Shown here piece by piece: positions 14,492-23,893 of a stretch of DNA of 64,000 nt (position 1 is the first letter of the stretch; each line of letters starts with the position of its first letter). Source of the stretch: Ruminococcaceae bacterium UBA3215 (GTDB taxonomy: Bacteria > Bacillota > Clostridia > Oscillospirales > Ruminococcaceae); assembly GCA_002363155.1 (NCBI GenBank), contig DEWH01000013.1, positions 145,663 to 209,662 of the forward strand, written 5' to 3'. The position numbers were made by a program, and so were the translations under genes. Below the pieces are notes generated by a model. That model did not search any database. It was given only the letters and a program-made list of their open reading frames with translations, and had not been told where the DNA came from.

Positions 14492-17083
14492 ATGAACACA
14501 AACAAACTTACACAGAAATCACTTGAAGTAATACAGGAAGCCCAGAGCATAGCGATCTCCAACTCAAATCAGCAGATAGATCAGCTGCACATCTTACAGG
14601 CTCTTCTCAGCGACGAAAACGGGCTTATTCCCGAACTGCTTGTGAAAATGGGGATCGACGCATCGGCTGTGCGTGATCAGACAGAAAAGTGCGTTGCCCA
14701 GCTCCCGAAAGTCACCGGTTCTGGCAGACGCGCAGATGAAGTCTATATAACGCAGGATACCGACCGCGCACTGAATGAGGCGGAAGAAACCGCAAAACAC
14801 ATGGGCGATGAGTATATCTCCGTTGAGCATCTGTTCATCGGTCTTATCGAAAAGGCAAAGGACAAAACGAAGGACATCTTTAACCTCTACGGTATCACAA
14901 AGAACAAATTCCTTGAAGCGCTCCGCACAGTAAGAGGAAATACCCGCGTCACCACCGACAATCCCGAAGGCACATACGACGTACTGAAAAAGTACGGTCA
15001 GGATCTCGTTGAGCTTGCAAGACAGAACAAGCTCGATCCGGTGATCGGGCGTGACAGCGAGATAAGGAATGTTATCAGAATACTCTCGCGCAAGAGCAAG
15101 AACAACCCTGTTCTCATAGGCGAACCCGGCGTCGGTAAGACCGCAATAGCAGAAGGCCTTGCAATAAGGATAGTGCGCGGAGATGTGCCTACCGGACTCA
15201 AGGACAGGAGCATATTCTCACTCGATATGGGCGCACTTGTCGCAGGTGCAAAGTACCGCGGCGAATTTGAGGAAAGGCTGAAATCGGTACTGCAGGAGAT
15301 CAGAAAGAGCGACGGAAAGATAATACTGTTCATAGATGAACTGCATCTTATCGTCGGAGCCGGCAAGACCGACGGAGCAATGGACGCCGGAAACATCTTA
15401 AAGCCGATGCTCGCAAGAGGTGAACTGCACTGCATAGGCGCTACCACGCTGAACGAGTACAGACAGTACATCGAAAAGGATGCGGCTCTCGAAAGACGTT
15501 TCCAGCCCGTACTTGTAGGCGAGCCGACGGTAGAAGATACGATCTCGATATTAAGAGGACTGAAAGAACGCTATGAGGTATTCCACGGCGTAAAGATACA
15601 TGACAACGCACTCATCGCCGCAGCAACTCTCTCAAACCGCTATATCTCCGACAGATTCCTGCCGGATAAGGCGATAGACCTTGTGGACGAAGCCTGTGCG
15701 CTTATCAAGACGGAAATGGAGTCTATGCCCTCCGAGCTTGACGAGCTTTCAAGAAAGATAATGCAGCACGAGATAGAAGAAGCCGCCCTGAAAAAAGAAA
15801 ACGACAAGCTCTCTGCCGAACACCTTTCCGAGATACAGAAGGAACTCTCGGAAATGCGCGATAAATTCAGAGAGATGAAGGCAAAATGGGAGAACGAAAA
15901 AAGCTCTATCACCAACGTACAGGATATCCGAAAGGAGATAGAGCAGGTGACTGCAGATATAGAAAAAGCACAGCGGGAATATGATCTCAACAAGGCGGCA
16001 GAGCTCCAGTACGGCAGACTGCCGGAACTGCGGAAAAAGCTGGAAGCTGCCGAACAGTCGGCGGGCAGCGGCAAATCCAGCACCCTGCTGCGTGACGCTG
16101 TTACCGAAGAAGAGATCGCGCGCATCATCTGCCGCTGGACAGGAATACCCGTTGCAAAACTCATGGAAGGCGAGCGCGAAAAGCTGCTGAATATGGAAGG
16201 AATACTTCACAAGCGGGTGATCGGACAGGACGAGGCTGTTCAGAAAGTAAGCGAAGCTATAATCCGCTCCCGTGCGGGAATACAGGATCCGAACAGACCG
16301 CTTGGTTCGTTCCTGTTCTTAGGTCCTACCGGTGTCGGCAAGACCGAGCTTGCGAAGGCGCTTTCGGAAGCGCTGTTTGATGACGAGAACGGTATCGTGC
16401 GCATAGACATGAGCGAGTATATGGAGAAGTTCAGCGTTTCCCGCCTTATCGGAGCGCCTCCCGGATATGTGGGCTACGACGAGGGCGGTCAGCTTACAGA
16501 AGCCGTGCGCAGAAAGCCGTACGCGGTAGTGCTTTTCGATGAAATAGAGAAGGCGCACCCGGACGTGTTCAATATACTGCTGCAGGTGCTTGATGACGGA
16601 CGTATCACGGACAGCCAGGGCAGGACTGTGGATTTCAAGAACACTATCATAATACTCACCTCTAACCTCGGTTCGCCGTATATCCTCGAAGGCATCGGTG
16701 AAAACGGCGAGATATCCGAAGATGCGCGCAAACAGGTGGATATGCTGCTGAAACAGTCGTTCAGACCGGAGTTCCTGAACCGTCTCGACGAGATAGTTTA
16801 CTACAAGCCGCTGACCAAAACCGAGATCGGCAGCATAGTCGATCTTATGGTCGAAGCTCTCGGAAAGCGTCTCGAAGAAAAGCAGCTCACACTCTCGCTC
16901 ACTCCGGCAGCAAAGGAGTTCATAATCGAGAACGGCTACGATCCGGTTTACGGCGCAAGACCGCTTAAGCGCTTTATCCAGCACAAGCTTGAAACACTTA
17001 TAGCAAGAGCGATAATCTCCGATAAACTCAGCCCCGGCGACACGATTAAAGTTGACTGTGACGGCGAGAAGCTCATACTTTGA
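14492..17083 (+). CDS. clpB: ATP-dependent disaggregase ClpB
   Basis: A Hsp100 AAA+ protein that pulls polypeptides from aggregates with DnaK. Domains in order: Clp-N repeats (about 1-145), AAA1 with GEPGVGKT near 210, a long coiled-coil middle domain (about 410-530), AAA2 with GPTGVGKT near 611, and a C-terminal D2-small domain. The full M-domain separates it from ClpC and ClpE. The length of 863 is normal. A GGGGGG site precedes the ATG, and a large hairpin follows the stop. Confidence 0.96.
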   Translation: MNTNKLTQKSLEVIQEAQSIAISNSNQQIDQLHILQALLSDENGLIPELLVKMGIDASAVRDQTEKCVAQLPKVTGSGRRADEVYITQDTDRALNEAEETAKHMGDEYISVEHLFIGLIEKAKDKTKDIFNLYGITKNKFLEALRTVRGNTRVTTDNPEGTYDVLKKYGQDLVELARQNKLDPVIGRDSEIRNVIRILSRKSKNNPVLIGEPGVGKTAIAEGLAIRIVRGDVPTGLKDRSIFSLDMGALVAGAKYRGEFEERLKSVLQEIRKSDGKIILFIDELHLIVGAGKTDGAMDAGNILKPMLARGELHCIGATTLNEYRQYIEKDAALERRFQPVLVGEPTVEDTISILRGLKERYEVFHGVKIHDNALIAAATLSNRYISDRFLPDKAIDLVDEACALIKTEMESMPSELDELSRKIMQHEIEEAALKKENDKLSAEHLSEIQKELSEMRDKFREMKAKWENEKSSITNVQDIRKEIEQVTADIEKAQREYDLNKAAELQYGRLPELRKKLEAAEQSAGSGKSSTLLRDAVTEEEIARIICRWTGIPVAKLMEGEREKLLNMEGILHKRVIGQDEAVQKVSEAIIRSRAGIQDPNRPLGSFLFLGPTGVGKTELAKALSEALFDDENGIVRIDMSEYMEKFSVSRLIGAPPGYVGYDEGGQLTEAVRRKPYAVVLFDEIEKAHPDVFNILLQVLDDGRITDSQGRTVDFKNTIIILTSNLGSPYILEGIGENGEISEDARKQVDMLLKQSFRPEFLNRLDEIVYYKPLTKTEIGSIVDLMVEALGKRLEEKQLTLSLTPAAKEFIIENGYDPVYGARPLKRFIQHKLETLIARAIISDKLSPGDTIKVDCDGEKLIL

Positions 17084-17088
17084 TATAA

Positions 17089-17145
17089 GGCAATGCCGCA
17101 CAACAGACGCGTGCAGTCTCTGCACGCTCTTTGTGCGGCATTGCC
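17089..17145 (+). terminator. Large hairpin terminator after clpB
   Basis: Perfect 15-bp arms GGCAATGCCGCACAA and TTGTGCGGCATTGCC enclose an inner GCGTGCAG/CTGCACGC stem. It sits between the convergent clpB and 17171-19183 genes and may serve both. The U-tract is short. Confidence 0.65.
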
Positions 17146-17170
17146 ATTATTTCAGCACTGACAGAACGGC

Positions 17171-19183
17171 TTACGGAACAAATCTCACATAATACATCTG
17201 CTCCGACAGATCCGTTTCCATGCTGAACAGATCGCTTTCCGTATCAAAACCGATGTTCTGTTCCGTGATGCGGGCGTTCTCCATTCCTTCGGCTGTGACT
17301 GTCTGCGAGATAAGATCAAGTGTGCTTCCGACGGAGGTGAACAGCTCGATTCCGTAGCTGTTCACTCTGCCGTCGGCGCTGTAAGATATATCCATATCGG
17401 CGTACCGTTTCTGTTCTGCGGAAACGGTAACGCTTCCGCCTGCCGGTATCGTAACATCAAATGCAGCGTACATTATACGCTCGGCACATACCGCGTCAGA
17501 TACCTCTTCAAAGCCCGCGCCCCATTCATAGCGCTCTATCGCGCGACCCGATAGCATACCGTATTTCTGCATATACTTCAGCGCAGCGTCACAGATAGCC
17601 TTTTCGGTAAGCGCGCCCTGTTCATACGCGTATTTTACATGACGCATATTTTCGTTGTGCATCACTTCGCTCATTATCAGCTTCGGCAGTATTTCGCCGT
17701 AACTCGTTTCATAGCGCTCGGTCTTATAGGTTATCTCGTCAGTCTCGACACGTTCCCAATTCTTACTTCTGTCCATGTAGTATCCGCGAAGTTTAAGGTT
17801 TTTTATGTCCCCGCCGCGGACTACGATATATCTGTCAAAGCCGCTGTTTACGCCTCTGTTATTGACCATGAAGCCGAATGTGATCTTAAGCCCGTTTCTT
17901 CCGTAGCTCCGGTCATTCCCGAAAACTTCGGCTTCCGCGCCTTTTTCAAGGGTGAATGACCCTTCCGCTGTCACGAAAGTATCGTTTGCCGCAGTATCGT
18001 ATGTCGTTTTGCAGTCGTAAATGCGGTACACTATAACAGGCTCGTTTATATCCTGCACCGGAGCAAGCGCGTCTTTCAGGTAGCTTCCGTCTTTCAGCAG
18101 GTCATAATACCATTCGCTTTCAAAAGCTTCATCAAGGTTCGCCTTGTCATCTCCGGCCGGATAGGCGGCGCTTGTGAACTTCCCGCAGTAATCACCCGCG
18201 ATCAGCGTTGTTTTTGCCGTTTCGCCGTTTACTTTCACTGCCGGGATAAAGGAGGGGATAGCTTCATTTATCGCCCCGCTGTCCCAGTCGTCCGGATCGC
18301 TGAGCAGGTCACTCATGCTGCTCTTGAACGGGTACATCAGCGTAAGCGTTCTATCCTCGTCCGTGGTATTGGTGAGCGTATAGCTGTCAAACAGAGTGTA
18401 TGCGCCCACCTCATCTATATTTCCGCTCCACTCTTTCAAATCGCCGGGTACCGGAGTTCCGGAAAGGTCAAATGTGACCTCCCGCTCTGCGGTTATCCCG
18501 GCTGTATCTCCGTCGGCGGTAAGCGGGAACACCGGGGGCGTATAGCTGCGCATAATGAAGAAGCCGCCTCCGCCCGGGTTCGCGTCGTCCCAGTCACCTC
18601 CACCGGGAACATCATCGCCGTCCCAGTCCGGTATTGCGAAGTTATTGCCGCTTTCGTCACTTTCGTCAATTACGATCTGCGGAGCTGACGTTCCGGTACC
18701 GGCATCGTAAGCGGGAACAACTCCCGGGACGATATCACCTGTCGCTTTGTTTGTGTCCGCTGTGGTTTCCGCCGTGCGCGATTCTCCGGCGGGAACCGTT
18801 GTTTCGGCAGTACCCGCAGCATGACCGCCGTCCGGAAGTACAGTTTCAAGACCGGCGGGAATTGTCGTTCTGTATGTTGGGATCGTAGCGAGAGTCCCGG
18901 CAGGGACAGTTTCAGCACCCTCCGGAATTGTCGTTCTGTATGTCGGGAACGTAGCGAGAGTTCCGGCTGGTACTTCTGCCGGATTCGTGCGTATCGTACC
19001 TGTACCGGAAAGCGTCATCACAAGTGCAGCCGCTCCTCCCGCGAGGCAGATGCCGGCAGCGATGCCGAGCGGCTTTGCGAACCTTGCCGGGGACTTTCTG
19101 AACTTATAGTCCGCCGCCTGTTCGATGATATCTTCACGGATACCGGTGACGGCATCATACATCTTTTCGCCCTTTCCGCTCAT
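17171..19183 (-). CDS. Membrane-anchored partner (probable anti-sigma) of the ECF sigma factor
   Basis: A 670-residue protein with a cytoplasmic N-terminus (about 1-35, MYDAVTGIREDIIEQA), one membrane helix (about 38-60) and a large outside portion. The order sigma-then-membrane partner with an ATGA overlap is typical of ECF sigma/anti-sigma pairs; the N-terminal segment is not a clear zinc anti-sigma domain. Directly after the membrane helix two copies of a 21-22-residue unit (PAGTLATFPTYRTTIP and PAGTLATIPTYRTTIP) are followed by a Thr/Ala/Gly-rich stalk, then a beta-rich C-terminal half. It may sense wall or surface stress. Confidence 0.65.
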   Translation of the reverse strand: MSGKGEKMYDAVTGIREDIIEQAADYKFRKSPARFAKPLGIAAGICLAGGAAALVMTLSGTGTIRTNPAEVPAGTLATFPTYRTTIPEGAETVPAGTLATIPTYRTTIPAGLETVLPDGGHAAGTAETTVPAGESRTAETTADTNKATGDIVPGVVPAYDAGTGTSAPQIVIDESDESGNNFAIPDWDGDDVPGGGDWDDANPGGGGFFIMRSYTPPVFPLTADGDTAGITAEREVTFDLSGTPVPGDLKEWSGNIDEVGAYTLFDSYTLTNTTDEDRTLTLMYPFKSSMSDLLSDPDDWDSGAINEAIPSFIPAVKVNGETAKTTLIAGDYCGKFTSAAYPAGDDKANLDEAFESEWYYDLLKDGSYLKDALAPVQDINEPVIVYRIYDCKTTYDTAANDTFVTAEGSFTLEKGAEAEVFGNDRSYGRNGLKITFGFMVNNRGVNSGFDRYIVVRGGDIKNLKLRGYYMDRSKNWERVETDEITYKTERYETSYGEILPKLIMSEVMHNENMRHVKYAYEQGALTEKAICDAALKYMQKYGMLSGRAIERYEWGAGFEEVSDAVCAERIMYAAFDVTIPAGGSVTVSAEQKRYADMDISYSADGRVNSYGIELFTSVGSTLDLISQTVTAEGMENARITEQNIGFDTESDLFSMETDLSEQMYYVRFVP

Positions 19184-19737
19184 ATCTCGGCACCCCTTTC
19201 CGTAAGAAATTCCCTTAAACTCTCCCGCAGCCGTGATAGTTTCCTTGACGCGCCCGCATTCGACAGCCCCATTTTCGCGGCAAGCTCGTTTGACTTATCG
19301 CCGAACCAGTACCTGCGCACGAACATCATTCTGTCCTGCTCGGAAAGCCCGTCCAGCCAGTCGTTTATAAAGCCGGTAAGCATCTTCGCGTCCAGCGCTC
19401 TTTCCACGCTCTCGTCCGACGGAAGGCACTCTTCCAGCTCGCTTATAGATGTTTCTATCCCGTCATAACGCTTTTTCGCGTGCATTTTACGGTATTTCCC
19501 TATCGCGATGTTGCGCGTTATCCGTCCGAGGAATGCCCTCAGGCACTCCGGGATATGGGGCGGGATACGTCCCCACACCGACATATATGTATCGTTCACG
19601 CACTCTTTCGCGTCTTCCGCAGCACGAAGCAGATTCATTGCTATCGTCATGCAGTAGGCGCCGTATTTCATATCCGTTTCGCGTATAGCTGACTCGTCAC
19701 GTTTGAAATAAAGCTCTATGATCCCAGCGTCGTCCAT
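19180..19737 (-). CDS. ECF-type RNA polymerase sigma factor
   Basis: A 185-residue sigma-70 family protein: region 2 around DAKECVNDTYMSVWGRIP with core-binding features, and region 4 around LAAKMGLSNAGASRKLSRLRESL as the helix-turn-helix that reads the -35. The start MDDAGII is preferred because GGAGG lies six bases upstream; an ATG six codons earlier overlaps the preceding stop. It is the middle gene of three translationally coupled genes. Confidence 0.88.
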   Translation of the reverse strand: MDDAGIIELYFKRDESAIRETDMKYGAYCMTIAMNLLRAAEDAKECVNDTYMSVWGRIPPHIPECLRAFLGRITRNIAIGKYRKMHAKKRYDGIETSISELEECLPSDESVERALDAKMLTGFINDWLDGLSEQDRMMFVRRYWFGDKSNELAAKMGLSNAGASRKLSRLRESLREFLTERGAEI

Positions 19738-19751
19738 TTTTCCCTCCGTCA

Positions 19752-20015
19752 TCATTCGTCCGAATAGCTTATCTCATTATACACTTTCATGCCGAAAATG
19801 TAAACAGCTGTTCCCACGCGGAAGTTTCCGAAACGGTATTCTTCCGTCACCGCTGTCAGCTCGTGCAGCTTTTCTACCCGGTATATCCTGCTCACCGGCT
19901 GGTATATGACAGTCCCGCCGTCCCGCAGATGACTGCTGAACGGGAACAGCATAACAGCGGCGAGAACCGTCGATATAATAACAGCTGTTTTCCCTGCTCT
20001 GCCCTTCACCGTCAT
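19752..20015 (-). CDS. Small exported or membrane-anchored protein, first gene of the ECF operon
   Basis: About 87 residues: a signal-anchor near the N-terminus (residues 10-27, TAVIISTVLAAVMLFPF), then a GGTVIYQPVSRIYRVEKL segment and an IFGMKVYNEI ending. The family is common in Firmicutes but uncharacterised as far as I know. ATG at 20015 has AGGTG ten bases upstream; a GTG one codon earlier is possible. Its stop overlaps the upstream start codon of the sigma gene by four bases. Confidence 0.65.
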   Translation of the reverse strand: MTVKGRAGKTAVIISTVLAAVMLFPFSSHLRDGGTVIYQPVSRIYRVEKLHELTAVTEEYRFGNFRVGTAVYIFGMKVYNEISYSDE

Positions 20016-20033
20016 CACCCTTTCACCTATAAA

Positions 20034-20059
20034 GTCGCACTTTCCCCACAGTTATTTCA
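20034..20059 (-). promoter_or_regulatory. Possible ECF-type autoregulated promoter
   Basis: On the minus strand TGAAAT and CGAC are 16 bases apart, resembling the TGAAAC-N16-CGTA form read by several ECF sigma factors. No good sigma-A promoter is seen upstream of this operon. Confidence 0.35.
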
Positions 20060-20061
20060 CT

Positions 20062-20083
20062 TTTCCGGCAAATTTGTCGGAAA
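20062..20083. promoter_or_regulatory. 22-bp near-perfect dyad upstream of the ECF operon
   Basis: TTTCCGGCAAA and TTTGTCGGAAA are inverted with one mismatch, just upstream of the proposed ECF -35. It could be a regulator site. Confidence 0.4.
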
Positions 20084-20110
20084 TGCACAAACAGTTGCAT
20101 TTTACACTTT

Positions 20111-20138
20111 TGAAAAAGGGGGCTTGCCCCCCTAAACA
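20111..20138 (-). repeat. Dispersed palindromic repeat, copy E (short)
   Basis: In minus-strand reading GTTTAGGGGG...AAGCCCCCTTTTTC, the core hairpin of the family without its flanks. Confidence 0.75.
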
Positions 20139-20189
20139 GACTGCTGTGTTAATGCAGTGGGGTTGGCAAAGACTCCATTCAGAAAATAA

Positions 20190-20232
20190 CAAGAAAACAG
20201 CTTACAGAGAAATATTCTGCAAGCTGTTTTTA
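20190..20232 (-). terminator. Terminator downstream of the BspA-like gene
   Basis: AAAACAGCTT and AAGCTGTTTT with an inner CAGA/TCTG pair. U-rich on both strands, so it may act both ways. It adjoins repeat copy F. Confidence 0.75.
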
Positions 20233-20409
20233 TATTCAGAAGAAGATAACTAACCGAGGTGGTGGCGTTGCCGTTTTATATGCGCGCATCGTGCGCGCTC
20301 TTGACGGCAACTGCCATTGCTTCCGTGCAATGCACCTGACGATAGAAGAATGTCGCTACGCATTTCGCCGCGGCGCGTCCGCCGCCCCCTTTTTTAAAGG
20401 GGGCGGGCA
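20233..20409 (+). repeat. Dispersed palindromic repeat, copy F (long form)
   Basis: It starts TATTCAGA-GAA-ATA-CTAACCG right after a terminator, continues with GAAGAATGTCGCTACGCAT and ends at CCCCCTTTTTTAAAGGGGG. The same order of blocks is found in copy H (26306-26433). Confidence 0.8.
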
Positions 20410-20422
20410 ATTCTCTCTTCTC

Positions 20423-22606
20423 TCAATCCACCGAGGATTTCGTGCGCTTTCTCTTCTTATGGTTTCTCACAAGGAAAACGCAAAGGAGTATCACGATCGG
20501 GAGAGCTGCCGCAATTATTGCGCCGGTATGCGGATTAATACCGCCGTTGTATGTCGGACCCGGCTTATTGGAACTATCGTCAACTATCTGCGCATCGGGA
20601 GGATTGCTGTCAGTCTGCGGTTCGATATTTCCGCCGCCCTCTTCATCGTCAAAAGGCTCTACGATCTCGCCCATTTCGTCGTCCGGATCGGAAGGCTGGG
20701 TGGTCTCTTCGTCTATCACCGGCACATTCGCACCATCGGTCTCGGCAATGAGCATGTACGGTGAAAAGCTGTCGGATTCAAACTGAACGCGCTTCACGCC
20801 GTTGATGTCCTCTATTATCGAGCTTCTCAGAAGTTCGGGAGTCTCATCGACAATATGATATACCTTTATGTTATCCGCGTACGGCAGCAGCTCGTTCGGC
20901 ACCGGGAACATAAACGTGATAGTTCCTCTCGCCATGATGCGCTGGTTCTCCTCGCCGCTCTCGTCAAGAAGGCTGATGTCAAACGCATAATACATCGCGT
21001 TGTCAGCCCCGAGAGATTCATACGCGCTTCGTGCCGCATCGGAAGCTTCGGAAGTGTTTGTTATCCGGACAGTGGCAGGAGCTATGAAGTAGTCTCTCTG
21101 TGTTACTATGCGCACATTCGTTCCGTTTACATCTTCCAGATCGCTTTCTACGGTTATGTAGTCGTAGTCGTCATCTTCAGCAGGACGGGTCGTGCTGTCG
21201 TCGGAAGGCTCATCGTCCGGAGCCGACTCTACCGTTACCGCCGCAGCTGTCGTAGTGGTCGTGGTCGTCTCCCGCGCTGGCGGTGCGGCAGTGGTCGTGG
21301 TAGTCTGCGCCTTGGACTTGTACGAAGCGAAGATATTCACGTCCGAGTTCGTAACTGTATAGCTTGTGCCGTTGGGGAACTGGGTGTTGTTTATCATGAT
21401 ATAGTTTATCTCGTATTCCGGCGGGGCGCTGACATTTATATTCAGCTTGTCGCCGGAAGCCGCTGATGCAGGCGGTATAAGGAACTGACCCTTATCGTTG
21501 GTGATAGAGATGTTATTTACTGTGGCAGATGCGTTGTCGGCGGAGAATGTGATCCTGTACAGCGTTCCGGTCGATCTGAAATCGAGTCTGTTGCGGTGCG
21601 CATACTCCTCCGCATAGGAACCGGAATATCCCCATATCGCGGCGCGGGTATTGTAGAACGCATTGTCGGCGATATTGTCAAGATCGTAGGGTATAACGAC
21701 TGTCGAAAGGTTCGTGCTGTTTGCGAAAGCCAGACTCCCTATGACTTCGACGGTCTTGGGGATATCAACGGCATTCAGCGCCATGCAGCTTCCGAAAGTG
21801 CTTTCGCCGATAGAAACCAGATCCTCCGGGAAATTGATGACAGCAAGGGAGGTACAGTTGTTGAATGTGTAGTTCTCAAGTGTTTCAAGATACTTCGGGA
21901 GCTTGACTGTCGCAAGCTTCGAGCAACCCTCAAATGCCGCCGGTCCGAGATATTCAAGAGTATCCGGGAGCTCGATCGCGGTAATCGATGTACAGCCGGC
22001 AAAGGCAGACTGACCGAGATTCACGAGGTTTTTGGAGAGTGTGGGCTTGGTAAGGCTCGTACAGCCGTAGAAAGCGGAGTTGCCGATATCGGTGACGGTA
22101 TCCGGTATCTTTGCGTCTGTCAGCGAGTAGCAGCCTTCAAAGGCAGCGTTGCCTATCTTCTGCAGGCTTTTGGAGAAATCTACCTTTGTAAGGAAGTAGC
22201 AGCCGCGGAACGCACCGTCGCCTATTGTAACAAGATCCTTCGGCAGTCTTACCGAGTTTATAAGCGTCTGATCGTAGAAGCCGGAGAACGCGTAAGGGGC
22301 GATAGCCGTTACCGGGTATTTGTTCTGGCTCACCGTATCGGGTATCGTGACGGTTCCGTTGGCTTTGGTGATATCTGCCGGGCTGTATGCCGTGATAGTT
22401 GCGGTAAACTTTCCGGTTGAATAGTCAAGCTCATAGCCGAAATCGCCGTCATATACCGTTCCGTTCGTGGGGTAAGTCGTGCTGTATGACGGATACGCGT
22501 CCGATGCAAAAGTCAGAGCGGACACAAGTATCACAGCCGCAGCAGCCAGCATCACAGCGGAGAGCGCATATCTGTACAGTTTTTTATGCAGAGAGAAGCT
22601 TATCAT
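20423..22606 (-). CDS. BspA-like leucine-rich-repeat surface protein
   Basis: A secreted, membrane-anchored protein of about 727 residues. A signal peptide (about 1-35) is followed by at least eight BspA/LRR_5 repeats of the form IGxxAFxGCxxLTxVxLPxxLxxI (about 95-330), a Thr/Asp-rich linker, a beta-rich domain, and a C-terminal anchor helix followed by KKRKR. BspA repeats usually mediate adhesion or protein contact. The start at 22606 is preferred: the transcript should begin near 22687, leaving only about nine bases before the ATG at 22678, whereas GGTGAAGAAA precedes 22606. An ATG at 22633 is also possible. Confidence 0.85.
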   Translation of the reverse strand: MISFSLHKKLYRYALSAVMLAAAAVILVSALTFASDAYPSYSTTYPTNGTVYDGDFGYELDYSTGKFTATITAYSPADITKANGTVTIPDTVSQNKYPVTAIAPYAFSGFYDQTLINSVRLPKDLVTIGDGAFRGCYFLTKVDFSKSLQKIGNAAFEGCYSLTDAKIPDTVTDIGNSAFYGCTSLTKPTLSKNLVNLGQSAFAGCTSITAIELPDTLEYLGPAAFEGCSKLATVKLPKYLETLENYTFNNCTSLAVINFPEDLVSIGESTFGSCMALNAVDIPKTVEVIGSLAFANSTNLSTVVIPYDLDNIADNAFYNTRAAIWGYSGSYAEEYAHRNRLDFRSTGTLYRITFSADNASATVNNISITNDKGQFLIPPASAASGDKLNINVSAPPEYEINYIMINNTQFPNGTSYTVTNSDVNIFASYKSKAQTTTTTAAPPARETTTTTTTAAAVTVESAPDDEPSDDSTTRPAEDDDYDYITVESDLEDVNGTNVRIVTQRDYFIAPATVRITNTSEASDAARSAYESLGADNAMYYAFDISLLDESGEENQRIMARGTITFMFPVPNELLPYADNIKVYHIVDETPELLRSSIIEDINGVKRVQFESDSFSPYMLIAETDGANVPVIDEETTQPSDPDDEMGEIVEPFDDEEGGGNIEPQTDSNPPDAQIVDDSSNKPGPTYNGGINPHTGAIIAAALPIVILLCVFLVRNHKKRKRTKSSVD

Positions 22607-22693
22607 TTTCTTCACCGATCCATAAGACGGCATTCGCCGCCGGATATATTCACAGCCGCCGCGGATATACGACAGCATTATACTTCAATCTAA

Positions 22694-22722
22694 ATTATAC
22701 TACAAATATATCGGTTTGTCAA
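22694..22722 (-). promoter_or_regulatory. Consensus promoter for the BspA-like gene
   Basis: Perfect TTGACA-17-TATAAT on the minus strand. Confidence 0.85.
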
Positions 22723-22855
22723 CATCTTGTATAAACTTATCTTACGATGCACACATATATGGTTGCCCGGAAACAACCGGTAATGAATTATATACCAAAA
22801 CAGAATTAAAAACAGGGCTCTATTTGTCATAAAAACCAAAAATATGACTTTGTCA

Positions 22856-22884
22856 TTGACTTGAAAGCTTCAATGGCATATAAT
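22856..22884 (+). promoter_or_regulatory. Promoter for cysE and the TtcA-like gene
   Basis: TTGACT-17-TATAAT, about 40 bases before the cysE start. Confidence 0.8.
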
Positions 22885-22924
22885 ACTATTAAATAAGTAT
22901 GTATTGCCGATACCGGAGGGTACT

Positions 22925-23881
22925 ATGAAAGAATTGGAAACCAGGATCAACGATATCGTCAGAACTCTTCTCAACGACTACGAGCAGGGGAGAGTCATCG
23001 ATGAGGTAAAAAGCTTCGATCACCCGGACAAGGACGTTGTGGTCGAGATATTATACAGCATAAGGAAGATAATCTTCCCCGGCTATTTCCGGAACAAGTC
23101 CTACCGCGTATATACCGTCCGCAACAACATCTCCATGCTCACCGAGGACATAATATTCAAGCTCATACGCCAGATATCCATAGTTCTCCGCTATGACGAA
23201 GAGCTGAGCAGCGCAGATGAGATGACGGTGGCACAGCGCGCCGAGGACATAACATTCGCGTTTCTGTCGCGGCTCCCGAAAATAAGAGAGTACATCGAAA
23301 TGGACGTGGAAGCGTCCTTCGAGGGAGACCCCGCCGCATACAACAAGGACGAGATAATCTACTCATATCCGGGGCTGTTTGCTATCCTCGTGAACCGTAT
23401 CGCCCATGAGCTGTTCCTGCTTAAAGTTCCGCTCATACCGCGTATAATGACCGAGTATGCCCACAGCCAGACCGGTATAGATATCCACCCCGGCGCGTCC
23501 ATAGGCAAGTATTTCTTCATAGACCACGGTACAGGTATAGTTATCGGCGAGACTACCGAGATCGGCGACAATGTCAAGATCTACCAGGGTGTTACCCTCG
23601 GCGCGCTCTCTACGCGCGGAGGTCAGAGCCTTCGCAGCAAAAAGCGTCACCCCACAATCGAGGACAACGTTACTATCTACTCCGGAGCATCTATCCTCGG
23701 CGGAAATACTGTCATAGGAAAGGGCGCGGTCATAGGAGGCAACGCATTCATCACAAAATCCGTTCCAGCCGGGGCAAAGGTAAGCATAGTAAATCAGGAA
23801 CTAAAGTATAACTTCGATGATCCGAAAGCCGCAAAGAATGCGGGTATCGGCGCGGATACGGATTGGTTCTATATCATATAA
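22925..23881 (+). CDS. cysE: Serine O-acetyltransferase
   Basis: Acetylates serine with acetyl-CoA, the first step of cysteine synthesis. The helical N-terminal domain (about 1-180) precedes a left-handed beta-helix (about 190-290) with hexapeptides including GIDIHPGASIGKYFFIDHG, GIVIGETTEIGDNVKIYQGVTLG and GASILGGNTVIGKGAVIGG. The active-site Asp-His pair lies in FIDHG. The start with GGAGGG upstream gives 318 residues, the EpsC-like longer type. No cysK is adjacent; the next gene is a sulfur-handling TtcA relative 12 bases on. Confidence 0.93.
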   Translation: MKELETRINDIVRTLLNDYEQGRVIDEVKSFDHPDKDVVVEILYSIRKIIFPGYFRNKSYRVYTVRNNISMLTEDIIFKLIRQISIVLRYDEELSSADEMTVAQRAEDITFAFLSRLPKIREYIEMDVEASFEGDPAAYNKDEIIYSYPGLFAILVNRIAHELFLLKVPLIPRIMTEYAHSQTGIDIHPGASIGKYFFIDHGTGIVIGETTEIGDNVKIYQGVTLGALSTRGGQSLRSKKRHPTIEDNVTIYSGASILGGNTVIGKGAVIGGNAFITKSVPAGAKVSIVNQELKYNFDDPKAAKNAGIGADTDWFYII

Positions 23882-23893
23882 GGACGGAAGGCA

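Noticed and set aside
20423..22606. Sortase-anchored protein
   Set aside because: The C-terminus has a membrane helix and KKRKR but no LPXTG-type motif before it.
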